The position numbers were made by a program, and so were the translations under genes. The notes beneath the pieces were generated by a model. It ran no database searches. It was given only the letters and a program-made list of their open reading frames with translations, and was not told where the DNA came from. A stretch of 64,000 nt of DNA from Nageia nagi (Eukaryota > Pinophyta): contig JBITNC010000001.1 of assembly GCA_050084985.1 (NCBI GenBank), positions 97,588,001-97,652,000 of the forward strand, read 5' to 3'. Shown in pieces: positions 9,959-20,775 of this stretch (its first letter is position 1; each line of letters begins with the position of its first letter).

Positions 9959-12900
9959 TTGCGGATATAAATACAAGAAGATGTACCACCAAGCACCAAT
10001 CAAAGATGTAACAATTGTGGTCAATATAAATGATTGAAATATGATCCAACTGGCACTTATAGCTAGTACTCCTGTAAGACCAATTGTCCATGGCTGGCAC
10101 CTTGAAATAAAAATTAAAATCAAAAGATTAGATACAGTTCAATTACCTGAATTTCCTAGAAATAGTCATGAAATTAACTACAACAATACAATAGGATGTA
10201 CAAAAGTAAACCAAAATAAAATTAAGTATATATGTTTGATCTATTTCAAACTCATTAGCTATCCAATTGGAAAAGCTGCCTAGATCTTATTTGTTTAGGT
10301 TAGTACTTCTTCTTGTAAATGTAAATTGAGACGTGATACACAAATTTAATTCACATTCAATCACTGCAGCTCAAATAAAGCCTTAAAATGATCAGCCTTC
10401 TATATAGGAGGCATAAGAAAGCTTGAAATTTGAGTCTATCAACTATAAAAGAATTTCAGTAGCAATTGTTGGAATTCTTCAAACAACGTGATATACAAAA
10501 AGAACACCCCATCCTGACACATTGTAAGTTGTTATCCCATGAAAGCTTGGCTTGTATTTCAGTTCTTTATGGGAATCAATAAGTATGTTATTGGATATGC
10601 AGTCTTGATTCTTTGGTAACTAAAACATGATCTGTAAACTGCTTGGGATTGTGATTAAAATTCACTAGTAAAAGATTATTAGATAATGAATTATTATTTC
10701 CTACAACTTTCATGAGGATTTCATGTCCATCAAAACATTTTTTCAGTAAAGAATATGAACTAAAATGGACACAAACATTCACCCAACATGAAAAGAGTAT
10801 CATTAATTTAGCACAGGGATTCCAAACACTGTTTTGATGTGGGAGAAAACTGAATACAACAAAATAAAATGTTTACTTCCATTTATCAATCTGAAGGTCT
10901 ATGGAGAAGAGAAAATACGTCTCACTCTCTGTAGAATAATCTGCCATGGAGTCTCATAAAGAAGTTTTCTACACTCTTCTGCCTCTCTCTGCTCAAAAGT
11001 CTCCTACAGCAGGCTTGAGATATGTTGCAACAAAATGGTTCCACAGATTATTCAAGTCAAGTTCTATAAGATATGTAGGTAACAGGGATCTCATCATCCC
11101 AATCTCTAGAGCTCCAAAACGTTTTGTTCTTGATGATCCAAGATGCTATCATGGCAATTGAGGATGTTATCATCACTTATCCTTGTAATATTTACTACCA
11201 TTGAACTCATGACCTTAGGATCTCACTCAGCCAACTCAAAGTTCTCTCCTAAGAATTGCAAGTGTAAATAGATTGCCACGCACAAGAGGCCAAGAATGAA
11301 AACTATTTTAAGTGTTCCATCTGTTACAAGATTTGAAAACAATATTATTGTTTTGTTTAGAAGCTCAAGAGAGTCACCTGCAACCTATTTTCACTTATCC
11401 CAACCAACAGTGCTTTCTCTATGTGCTTTAGGGCATGTCAGGGAATGCAAGAGGTCTTGTAAATTACTGAATTGATCACTTCCTTGTTCTCAAAGGTCCC
11501 AGTTAATAAGGGCAACAAGCACCCTGTTGATACTAATAGGACCGCAGAGAACAAAGAGTGACCAATGAAAGTATATCTTCTCTCACTAGCAACAACTAGG
11601 ATTTCTATGACTTGCCTCTTTAATACTTGTCCGGGAATATCAATTGCTTCCTGCAATTACAAAGACTCCATGCAACCCAGTGTTGAACAATGGAGAATAT
11701 GATTGCAGCTGACTTTAATGATCCACCTCTCTTGGAAAGCATATTTTATGGCTCTTGAACCTCATCTTAGAACCTTTAGAAAAATGCCTTTGCTCTCTTG
11801 TACAACTAGCTTGCGAAGACTCCAGCTCCACTATTTCACCCCCTTCCTTTGCTTTTAGGAACAACAATACAAATTTCTTGATGAGGACGTTGCTTGATTG
11901 GATGAAAAAAATGGATCTATGTACTTTATGGGTAGGCATGTCCATCCTTCATTAGTGAAATTTGTTTTCTCCTCTCACGAAGATGGCATCTTTATTCTGC
12001 AAATGGGGACTATAGGCCACCAAAATCACCTCAAAAACATCAAGGGGAACAAAACTTCGTTAATGGTTTAAGAAGCCTGCAACTTTCACCATGCATTTCT
12101 TAGAAACTTTTAATTTGATGTCTTTTTGCAACTGTCCAAATGGGTTTGAGCTTGAGTCAGCAGGACTTTGACGTCTGATTGGTTTGTGGGCACAGTGGCA
12201 CAGTAACAACATTTACTTAATTGAGCCAAAACTTAAAGTTAGTAGGATGCATAAATACATGTTTAGAAAGGGGCTGCGAGTCCATTGGCAGAATCCCAAT
12301 TGTTGGTAGATCCTTTTTGAGAAGCTGTGTAATGTTGCCTCTCTGGTTCTGCAGTGATATATGAACGCCCTCATTATTATGGTAGGGCCATTATAACAGA
12401 AGGTCCTTTTATTATTATGGCCTAAAACAAAAACTCTTACAAATCCATAGAATGACAGATGAGACCAAGGACCATGAAAAGCAGCATAGCTCGCTGGTTA
12501 CTTTTGCATTTCCTAAAAATCACTAGCATATGTCCTGAACGTAAAGGTTTCAAAGTAGAGAGGACTAATGAGTTTGATTTGAACAAGGCATAAAAGCTCC
12601 TCGTTTGAATATCCAAAAGTCGTCATACATTATGCAATTGCATTTCGGTCATTTTGAAAATAAGTTTGCCTGGCCTTTTCCAGCAATTTCCACAGGTTAA
12701 TTCACTCCAAGCTTTCCAACACCACTTTATTATCACATTATCTTGGGATCATTATTACCTTATCAAGCTTACTGGAGATAGAACCTGAGAGCATTCCCAA
12801 AACATGAGCAGACAAAAAGCAGCTTTCTCAGGGGATTGAATTGTTAATTCAGGTCGAGTCCAGTTATTTGTTTATTGGGTCTGACCACTAAATCCCAATC

Positions 12901-13467
12901 ACTCTTTCAAAACATCTTTCACCCCATTTTTAGCCAAAGAATCAAATTCTAGAACTAAAACAATTTTTCAAACAAATTCATCTCGAATTCCATATTCTTC
13001 AAATTGAGCAGTAAAAAGATTTAAAAAACAAATCTCACATCAAATGTTCCTCTCTCTGTCTCTATACATATATATTGAAGAAGTTACCAGGCAGGTTTAG
13101 TGTCCCAGAGGGAGTCGTATTCGAGAGAGAGGCGATTCAAGTAGTCGTCCATGTCTGAGACGCTTCCATCCTCCTCCAAGTATCTCTCCATGCCATTATC
13201 TCCCTCTCGGGATTTGCTTTTTATTGGCCATTGACCTCTTTGTGTCTGCAACTTCCATCTTTGAGAAATGCTGAGGAAGGAGCCATTGAAATCTGGAAAC
13301 TGGAATGCAAATGGGTGTGTAGGGAATGATGTGATGGAATTCAATGGTGGGTTTCCAAGATAAAATCTGCAATGATAAAGAGTAGGATGACATGGAATGG
13401 AAATTGGACAGGAGCAGAGGAGAGTGCCCATCTCCCTTAACGATCTGATGACATTAACAAGATCCAT
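9959..13467 (-). CDS. Plastid-type membrane protein (DUF6737-like), two exons visible
   Basis: Exon 1 (13,088-13,467, 380 nt) starts at ATG 13,467 and ends at a GTAACT donor. Exon 2 (9,959-10,100, 142 nt) follows a TTTCAAG acceptor and ends at a GTATGT donor. Together they give exactly 174 codons, and the split codon restores Trp127. Residues 1 to about 85 are rich in Ser, Pro, His and aromatics with few acids, like a chloroplast transit peptide; Met13 is an alternative start. Residues about 88-122 are acidic and lead into LWDTKPAWCQPWTIGLTG, followed by two hydrophobic segments (about 138-153 and 156-172) and WWYIFLYLYPQ. The pattern W-x-x-KP-x-WCQPW-x-I-x-LTG ... SW ... WW-x-x-FL-x-x-x-P is the one I know from small cyanobacterial and plant plastid proteins (DUF6737; the name is from memory). 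Its function is not established to my knowledge. It is likely nuclear-encoded and acts in a plastid membrane. The C-terminal exon and stop were not located, so the model is partial. Confidence 0.8.
10101..13087 (-). other. Intron 1 of the DUF6737-like gene, about 3.0 kb
   Basis: Bounded by a GTAACT donor (13,087 side) and a TTTCAAG acceptor (10,101 side) on the minus strand. Several chance ORFs lie inside (10,946-11,161 +, 11,438-11,656 -, 11,715-11,945 -), and none has a motif I recognise. The sequence is less AT-rich than the right half of the window and may hold old mobile-element debris, but no element could be named. Confidence 0.7.
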
Positions 13468-13530
13468 CGAGACGGAGATAATTGTTTGAAATTAGATAAT
13501 AAAATATAATATCTTGGACAAGGAGGTTTA
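13468..13530 (-). promoter_or_regulatory. Possible core promoter with TATA-like stretch
   Basis: Directly upstream of the gene start, reading the minus strand, is a TATTATATTTTATTATC-like run at about 13,497-13,515. It is only some 30-50 bp from the ATG, so either the 5' UTR is very short or the real promoter lies further up toward LINE-B. Confidence 0.25.
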
Positions 13531-13921
13531 GATACCTAGTTTAGATCTACAATTTAAATTTTAAATTTACTTTGTAAGTTTTTTTTTCTTTATTTTTAAT
13601 CGTTATATATATTAATATTAATATTATTTTGAAATGGCATTATATATTATGTATTTTATGATCATTTGTGTTAGTAGTATGATTGTTAGAATATTTGTTT
13701 TATGTTTTAGTAGAACTATTGTTTGTCATTGGATTGTATTGTGGATAAAGATTAAAATATTTCTTATGTAGGTCAAAGAAACTTCTAGAGTAGCATGCAT
13801 TAGGTTTTTTCTAGCCTGTGTCACATCGTCAACTCTTTCAAAGAGCGTGCAGGATTCAAACTTTCTATATTATAATTGATTTTTACATTTACTCTATCTA
13901 AGGTGAATACGTGTTTTTATT

Positions 13922-14945
13922 ATGCCTCCAACTCATTATGCAGCTTCACCAGTTGAAGTTATGGGAGCGAGCAATGGCATCCATAGTGAAGCATCCTTAG
14001 AAGTTTGTCCCTAAGGTGTGCATTGAGGTAATACATCTCTTGATATTATCATTCCTTTAAATGAGTTTTATCATGCATGTTCTTGGCTTGAGTCACATAC
14101 CCTTACTAAGTATTTCATATCCCATTAGATGTAGTTCTTAAGACTTGGATTGATCAATGTCGGTGCCCCTATGGCATCTAGGTTGATCATGTCTAGAACC
14201 TTACCAAATGTTTCTTTCATTTTCAATTTTTTGACCCTAAATAGGAAAAAATATTTTTTGACAACAGGCTAAGTTATATACATAAAATCCTTTTGATTTT
14301 TCAACCTTGGTTTAGGGGTTTTTCAATTATTGACACTCTTTCTTTGGTTGTCCCAGTGTGGATTGAGTTTCCAGGTCTCCCTCTTACCATGTGGCCTTTC
14401 CTGCAACTTCTCATCACTCTAGATTGGTGAATTTGTGTATAACGAACCTATTAGGTTCTATTCTACTCGTCCATAAAAAAGGATGTGTGTCAAGGTTGAC
14501 CTTGCGAAGTCCTTGAAAGAATATATTGATATTCAGGTTGGTGATACCTTGCTTCACCAAAGGGTTGTTTATGTTAATTTCTCAAATACTTGTTATCGAT
14601 GTCAATCAAGCACCTATGGAATCAAGGATTATCCACTTATGGTGGATAAGTTTAAGAATAAACTTGTCTCCCCTACTACTTAACTCCCTCTAGGATTCGA
14701 TCGTAAAGGGTTCTCAGGAGGAGTGGTAGATGGTGCCTCAACATAAGGGAAAAGGTACTAAACTAGTTAACTCCTATCAACTATCTACAAGCTACACTCA
14801 AGTCATAGCTCTCAAACTGACATTAGAAATTAAAGCTCCTCCTCCTCCCACACCTAAGAGTGTTAAGGAGTCAGGGATTTTTCAAAGGAGGATGGTCTCA
14901 CTTTGGTTTCAACAGTTACAACAAGCAAAGGGGGTTCACACCTAA
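13922..14945 (+). pseudogene. LINE-B ORF1 relic (DUF4283 plus zinc knuckle)
   Basis: ATG at 13,922 is the probable original start. DUF4283 shows as QPWFRGFSIIDT and VVPVWIEFPGLPLTMW (about 14,300-14,395). The open frame 14,483-14,683 begins CVKVDLAKSLKEYIDIQVGD, the usual link to the zinc knuckle, and continues with CYRCQSSTYGIKDYP. In an intact C-x2-C-x4-H-x4-C knuckle the last two ligands would be His and Cys; here both are Tyr. A Pro-rich tail (APPPPTPKS) follows to about 14,945. The protein would have bound the element RNA. Confidence 0.8.
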
Positions 14946-15129
14946 GTGACATGTCAACTTCCCATAGCCCACCTCAAGGAAATCTGGTGTTACACATGGA
15001 CAAGCGATGTCATACCAATCCCTCGAATAAAGGGTAGGAAAGTTTTTTCATATAATACTTTTCAGTCACTTTCTAATTCAAAATTAGATGTGTATGCTTA
15101 GGGAGGTATGATCCTGGATATTCCTATTG

Positions 15130-15640
15130 AATTTCTTTTCATGGAATGCCCAAGGACTAACAAATCAAGTTCGAGATTACATGGTTCAAGAAGAGATGTT
15201 TTCATATTTTCATTTGTATGGTTATCCTAATTTTGTATGTTTGTAAGAAGTTAAAGTAGCTAATTTCACTTTGCAATTAATGTATACTTCCATTTAGCTT
15301 AATAGCTAGGTGCACACCACGAATCACACCTATGGGAGTGGTGGCACTGTCATATTGTTAGGCAACAAGTGGAAGACTAATTTCAATGATGGGATACTGA
15401 TCCCAATCATCATATTATTTGGATATTATGATAAGTTATGGTACATCACTCAAAATCATTAATGTTTATACATCAAATAAAGCCTGGCAAGGTGTGCATT
15501 ATGGTAGTGGTGTGTGTTTTCACTTCCATCGATAGTATGGCTAATTGTGGAGATTTTAATATGGTAGAAAAGGCATTTGACAAGATCATTTCCACTCCTA
15601 ATAAGTGGCCTTTGGGGAACATGAGGTGTGATTTTTTATG
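15130..15640 (+). pseudogene. LINE-B endonuclease relic
   Basis: FFSWNAQGLTNQVRDYMVQE (from 15,133) is the N-terminal strand of the LINE AP-endonuclease. A GSGGTVILL segment and, near 15,549, GDFNMVEKAFDK with the catalytic GDFN motif follow. Several stops interrupt the frame. The substrate would have been chromosomal target DNA. Confidence 0.8.
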
Positions 15641-16499
15641 AAACACAAATTAGGGTTGGTAGACCCAAATGTCATCTTTAATGTGAACCTCTTGCCAAAG
15701 CATCTTTGGTACATGTGGTCCAACCTCTAAGCTGGCCATACAAGAGTAATCAAATGGCTTTATTATGCAATGTTTTCTAACCATCAAGAATTTTCCTTCT
15801 CCTGATGGGTGTCAAATCCATTTGTGGAAAGGCCTCACTTTGTTTGATCTTGTCCCCATCACCTTTAGAATTTAGATATCTTCTTTGCATCAATGGCATT
15901 TCAAATCCAGTTCTTTTTTAATACATATTTTCATGCAAAAGTGATATTATGCTTTGCCACATTCATAAAGTGTGGAAGTTATTTCCCCAACCATCAAGTG
16001 ACACAGGGTGGATAGATTGGTGGAATGCTGCTATATTGCTATTTTGCATAAATTGGGAAATAAGGTTGTTCAATTCATATGCCAATCCTCCACATCCCTT
16101 TGTGCTAAATTTACTTAAGCTTCTATTCATTTGGAATATAATTCATTTTGTATGCACCTGCAAATACAAGCTTCCCATATACATGATCTTAAGCTTATTG
16201 AAATGTATGAAGCTAAAGGATCCCATATTAATGCCAAACTACACTGGTTAAAAATTAGGGATAAGTTTTCCAAGGAATTTTTTCAAAGATTCCATCCACT
16301 AAGATAATCCACCCAATTCAAAGTTTTGTATGATGATGGAGTTTAATTAACATCTCTTCCTGAGATTGCTAACTCCTTTATCCATCACTATACTCAAGTG
16401 TTTGTAGCTCAACTCCATACTCTTGAGGGATCTCAAGCTCTTAAAAAATGTAAATATGTAGTACCTTCTATACTCTCTCCCCTTCATATAGTTGAGTGT

Positions 16500-17400
16500 G
16501 AGAAGCTCTTATCTGTTAAGGAGTTAAAGGATGCTCTTATATAGATGGAAAATGGCAAAGCATAAGGATTGGATGACTTTCCTTATGAATTTTATAAAGT
16601 CTATTGGGACTTTTTAGGCTCAAACCTTCATAAGGTTTACCTTAAGGCAGTTCAAACTAGCTCTCTTTGTGACCTTATCAAGAAAGGGAATATTAAGTTC
16701 ATCCTAAAGCAGGGCAACCTAGAGCTCATTACAAATTGAAGGCCAATAACCCTTTTGAATATTAGTTACAAAATCATTGCAAAGGCCCTTACTTTACATC
16801 TCAGACCCATCCTTATGATTATTGTTAGTCCTAAGAAAACTAGATTTATCCAAAATCACTACATCTTGGACAATCTAATAGTTGTGTGGGAGGGAATGGA
16901 GTGGGCTCGTTCCACCAACCAACAAGATCTCTTTATCAAGATGGATGTTGAAAAAGCTTATGACAAGATTCAATGGGTCTTTATTCTTTCATGTTGGAAG
17001 CTTTAGGGTTTGGCCTCATATTTGTGAATATTGTGAACATGCTTTTCAATGATGTATTTATTATTCTTTCTTTGAATAATATGTAGATAAATACTATTGG
17101 GATTCATTGCTCTATTCGATAAGGTTGCCTACTAGCCCCATACCTTTATGTTCTAGCTGCAAAAGCTTTTGGGTACTTGCTTGCCAAGCATTCTAATGAA
17201 GGCAAAATTTGTGGGATCCTACTTCCTAGGAATTAAGTTAGCTAGTAATTGGAACATTACAGATGATTCTTTTTTAACCATTCAAGAAGATGAATAGTCC
17301 ATTTATGAGGCAATGGAGTATCTAAACACCTTCTATAAGGTGTTAGGCTCTAGTATTCATTGGTCAAAAACTATTTTCTATAGGTAGTGCCCTCTAGATA
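16500..17400 (+). pseudogene. LINE-B reverse transcriptase relic
   Basis: Recognisable pieces in order are LSVKELKDALI-stop-MENGKA-stop-GLDDFP, RPITLLNISYKIIAKAL, RFIQNHYILDNLIVVWEGME, FIKMDVEKAYDKIQW (motif A, 16,934-16,976), a GCLLAPYLYVLAAKAFGYL segment (motif B) and DDSFLTIQEDE near 17,262 (motif C). Both motif-C aspartates are present. At least three stops fall where conserved residues are Trp or Gln, for example TGA before RPITLL and TAA before GCLLAP. The copy cannot be translated. Confidence 0.88.
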
Positions 17401-18479
17401 TGCCAACTTGGCTATCTAATTATCCATGGAAATGGATTCAAATTGGGGAGGTTTTCAACTATGTAGGCATCCCCTTTGCATTTTAGGGGTCACCACCCTA
17501 GCTCTAAAATTATGTTATTGCTAAGGTTGAAAAGAAGCTCAACTACTGGAACTCTAAAAAGCTCTCATTAACAAGAAAATTTCAATTTTGGTCTAACATT
17601 TTGGCTTATACCTATGTGTACTACTCATCCTATTGGGTGCCTTCACAAGCTAGAAAATCTTTTACAAGACTTCCTCTAGAATAGCTAAGTAGATAAAAAG
17701 GGGTTTCATAAAGTGGCTTAGCAAACTTGTTGCCTTCCTTGGGACTCAAGAGGTATGGGTGTTTTTGACTACAAATGCTAGGGTATGGTTCTTTGTACTA
17801 AGTGGATTGTTAGAGCTTTGAAAGGAATAGAAGCTTAGAAAATGCTCATTAAAAATGTAGTTTATATGGGCTTACCTCTTAATAGAAAAGTGTGAAAAGG
17901 GTTAGATTTTCCCTTCCTTATTATGGTTCCTATATATGTAAAAATTCTAGGCTTATTCGTCATTTGGAGCATCTGGAAAGCTTGGCACAACTGTACTTTT
18001 AGCTATCGTATTGGAGCATTGGAACTGGCACAACTGTACCTTGGATTAAATGGAAGGGTTCTAAGTTCCATAAAGGACTTTCTATTAATAAATTGAACAT
18101 ATGGTGGTCTTCATTGTTTCAACTTAATGGTACCCCACTTTCTCAGGTTCAATGGGTTCATGCTTATAAGTTCTTCAAACTAGGCATTGTTATTATTGCA
18201 GTTTTTTTGATAAGCACTTCAGGAATTAAATTCCTTGGTACTAGCTCATGAAAGTTTTTACTAGAATACCTCAAATAAAGCTACTTATGACATTATTATT
18301 GAGATTACACTTTATTTTATTCTTCACAAAATTTGTGTAAATTCTCAAAAACCTTAGTGGAAAGATTGGGGATGTAATCCCAACATCCCATTGCTTAATT
18401 ACAAAGTGACTTTGGGGTACAACTAGCTTACTCTAATGTTGCCCATAGTTCCATAACTTAATGTCAAGTGGGATATGGT

Positions 18480-18720
18480 TTCTTAACACACTTGGTGGAA
18501 GCAACGTTCAAGGTTACATGGGATTCCTACCATGAATCAAAAAAAGCCTTTTTTGTTTGGATTTTGCTTAATTAGAGTCTTCTGTTAGGTTCTTACCTTA
18601 AGTATCTTGGAGTCCCACACCCTTCGATATGCTTTTTGTAATGAACTTAAGTCCAATATGCATGTGTTTTGATCTTGCCCTAGGGCTATTGCTTCTTGGA
18701 AGTGGGTAGCTTCCTTTTTT
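18480..18720 (+). pseudogene. LINE-B zf-RVT relic
   Basis: The segment contains SRLHGIPTMN, KKPFLFGF and then LRYAFCNELKSNMHVF followed by SCPRAIASWKWVASFF, the layout of the zf-RVT domain after LINE reverse transcriptases. The first zinc-ligand Cys pair is reduced to a single Cys, and a stop lies just before SCPRA where Trp is usual. Confidence 0.7.
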
Positions 18721-18966
18721 GTTCTTTACATGCCTCTACTATTTTCATGGTATGGCAACATGCATTGCTAGGGGATTCTTTTATCCTCACCCTTCCTTTG
18801 AGAATTGTTTGGTATATTTTTTGTTCCACTCTTTTGTTTCACATTTAGAAAGCTAGAAATAAAGTGGTTTTTCAAGAAGCAACACCCATAGTAGAATTTT
18901 CTCTCTCTAACAAAATTGAGGTCTTTTTTTGATATGTGAATGCAGATTATTGATCAAGCTCAGAAG

Positions 18967-19188
18967 GTAGAGCTTTAGTTAGCCCATCTTCACACCTTGT
19001 TGGATTATTAGGAAAATGCTCCTTATGCGATCAATCAATTGCCTCCTAGTTTAGCCTCTCAAGATTACTCTCAGAATGTAGAGCTTTAGTTAGCCCATCT
19101 TCACACACTGTTGGATTATTGGGAAAATGCTCCTTATGCGATTAGTCGATTGCCTCCTAGTTTAGCCTCTTAGGATTGCTCGCACTCT
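18967..19188. repeat. 111 bp tandem duplication in the LINE-B tail
   Basis: Two nearly identical units (18,967-19,077 and 19,078-19,188) start GTAGAGCTTTAGTTAGCCCA and end near CAGAAT or CTCGCA. The period of 111 bp is 37 codons, so the reading frame is kept. Both copies share a TAG near their start. A few substitutions separate them. Confidence 0.9.
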
Positions 19189-19221
19189 TGCTCATGTCGA
19201 TCTTCCTTATCACATTCGTGG

Positions 19222-19563
19222 TTGTTGTATGATGTTCAACCATGGGATCAGTTTTCCCCTACAAGGAAGTGTTTTAATGATTTTGGGATAAGCTCTTCCA
19301 GACCTCTTAGTGGATGGGATATGCCACCTCTAGTTGACCTAATTTTAGGTTGGAATAATTTGCTATCTTCTATGCCTATTGGTCAATTGGGGTGGTCTCA
19401 ACCTCAGTATTCACAAGAAGCTACAAGATGGGGTGATAAAGATGATAGTCCACCTAGGGCCAATGATGGTTTGGAACTTCACTCTTTGTCTTCTAATGAA
19501 TGGAATCACATGGTTACTTGTGATGCATCCCCCACATGCTCTCTCCATGAGATAAATGCATAG
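19222..19563 (+). pseudogene. LINE-B C-terminal tail, open remnant
   Basis: An uninterrupted 113-codon frame with a Trp- and Ser-rich composition (PWDQFSPTRKCFNDFG, SSSRPLSGWDMPPLVDL). It directly follows the 111 bp duplication and precedes the LINE 3' end, so it is probably the C-terminus of ORF2. No known domain was recognised, and its ATG is unlikely to be a real start. Confidence 0.5.
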
Positions 19564-20751
19564 TTTGCTTTATTTTCTAAAGTTCAATGTGATGGTTTCT
19601 AGGATGCTCTTTTATCTTAACTTTTAATAAGTTAATGTGATCGGGATGTTCTAACCTGGGCTTAGGGTTAGAAAATAACTTTTTTGGTGTGCTCTCTACC
19701 ACCTGCAAACTACATTTTGTTGTAAAAGATTTTTACCTTTAATAAGAACTTTTCATATATATATATAAAAAGGAATATTTGCCTTATATTTTTCATATGT
19801 CAATGAGAATTATTGAAGTTAGATTGTTAGACTTATATGAAAGGGAGATTGCTATTTATTATATATTGATTTTTTTATATAATATAATTATTTTTCACAT
19901 ATATGATGGGTTTTTGAGTTACAAAAATAATCTTAACAATTAATATATTTATAGATTTAATCTTATAAAAAATTTAATTACAATAATGATCACGTGTATG
20001 TGAGACCCATTTATACGAAAATGATTATGTCCAACAAGTACAAGATGAATACATATGGAAGGTTTGAAAAGGATGCAAATGATTTTGATCCCTACACAAG
20101 AAGGATCTACATAGTACAAAAGTCATGGCATAAACATATTTGTAAGATAAGAATTAAAAAATAAGGTATGAATTATGAAGGAAAAAAGGTTTGAGATCCT
20201 TACAAATAAAATTCATAATAAAAAAACAATTTTTAGAATTATTTTTTGAAAGTAATAAAAAATGCATTAATATAAAAATATTACAATATCTACAAGAATT
20301 GTACCTTTGAAGAAGATTTTAAAGTGTTGAAAATCAAATATGAAGACCATAAAGCTACACATAAAGAATATAAGATAAATTAAAATTTTATATGACTTAC
20401 CATAATAAAAATTTAATTTGATTATACAAATTAATAATGATTGATTGATATATATACATACAAATATAATATATATGATGATACTTGTAGAATCAAGTTA
20501 AACTAAAATAAACATTAACTCAAAAAATAAGATAGCTAAAACTAATTAAAGTTTATAGAAATAAAAAACTTCAAAACTGTAAAAGACAAAGGTTACGTGA
20601 ATAAGTTTGTTTAAGCATTTATAAATCTCATGATAAAGTTAAGAAAAAAATCTAAATTAACAATAGATAAGTGTGTATAATAGGTCATTAGTTTAAATAT
20701 TATAATAGAATAATTCATACTAAATAGAAATAACACCATCATTATGGAACA

Positions 20752-20775
20752 ATATCACTATTATGATAGTGATAT
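20752..20775. repeat. Perfect 10 bp hairpin
   Basis: ATATCACTAT, a four-base loop TATG, then ATAGTGATAT. No gene lies next to it, so a terminator role cannot be argued. Confidence 0.6.

Larger units (their letters stand above)
13750..19775 (+). mobile_element. LINE-B, nearly full-length decayed non-LTR retrotransposon
   Basis: About 6 kb on the + strand with all LINE domains in order and no large gap: ORF1 with DUF4283 and zinc knuckle (13,922-14,945), endonuclease (15,130-15,640), reverse transcriptase (16,500-17,400), zf-RVT (18,480-18,720) and a C-terminal tail (18,950-19,563). It ends after TTTTTACCTTTAATAAGAAC near 19,725-19,750, close to a TA microsatellite. No RNase H was recognised. 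The element lies just upstream of the minus-strand DUF6737-like gene and reads away from it. Stops are frequent, and many sit where Gln or Trp is expected. Confidence 0.88.

Noticed and set aside
10946-11161. 71-codon + strand ORF inside the intron of the DUF6737-like gene
   Set aside because: No motif recognised, no supporting context and the length is within chance for this composition.
11438-11945. Two minus-strand ORFs in the same intron, considered as extra exons
   Set aside because: Exon 1 and exon 2 already join in frame and recreate the conserved motif; these ORFs have no homology I can name and would disrupt it.
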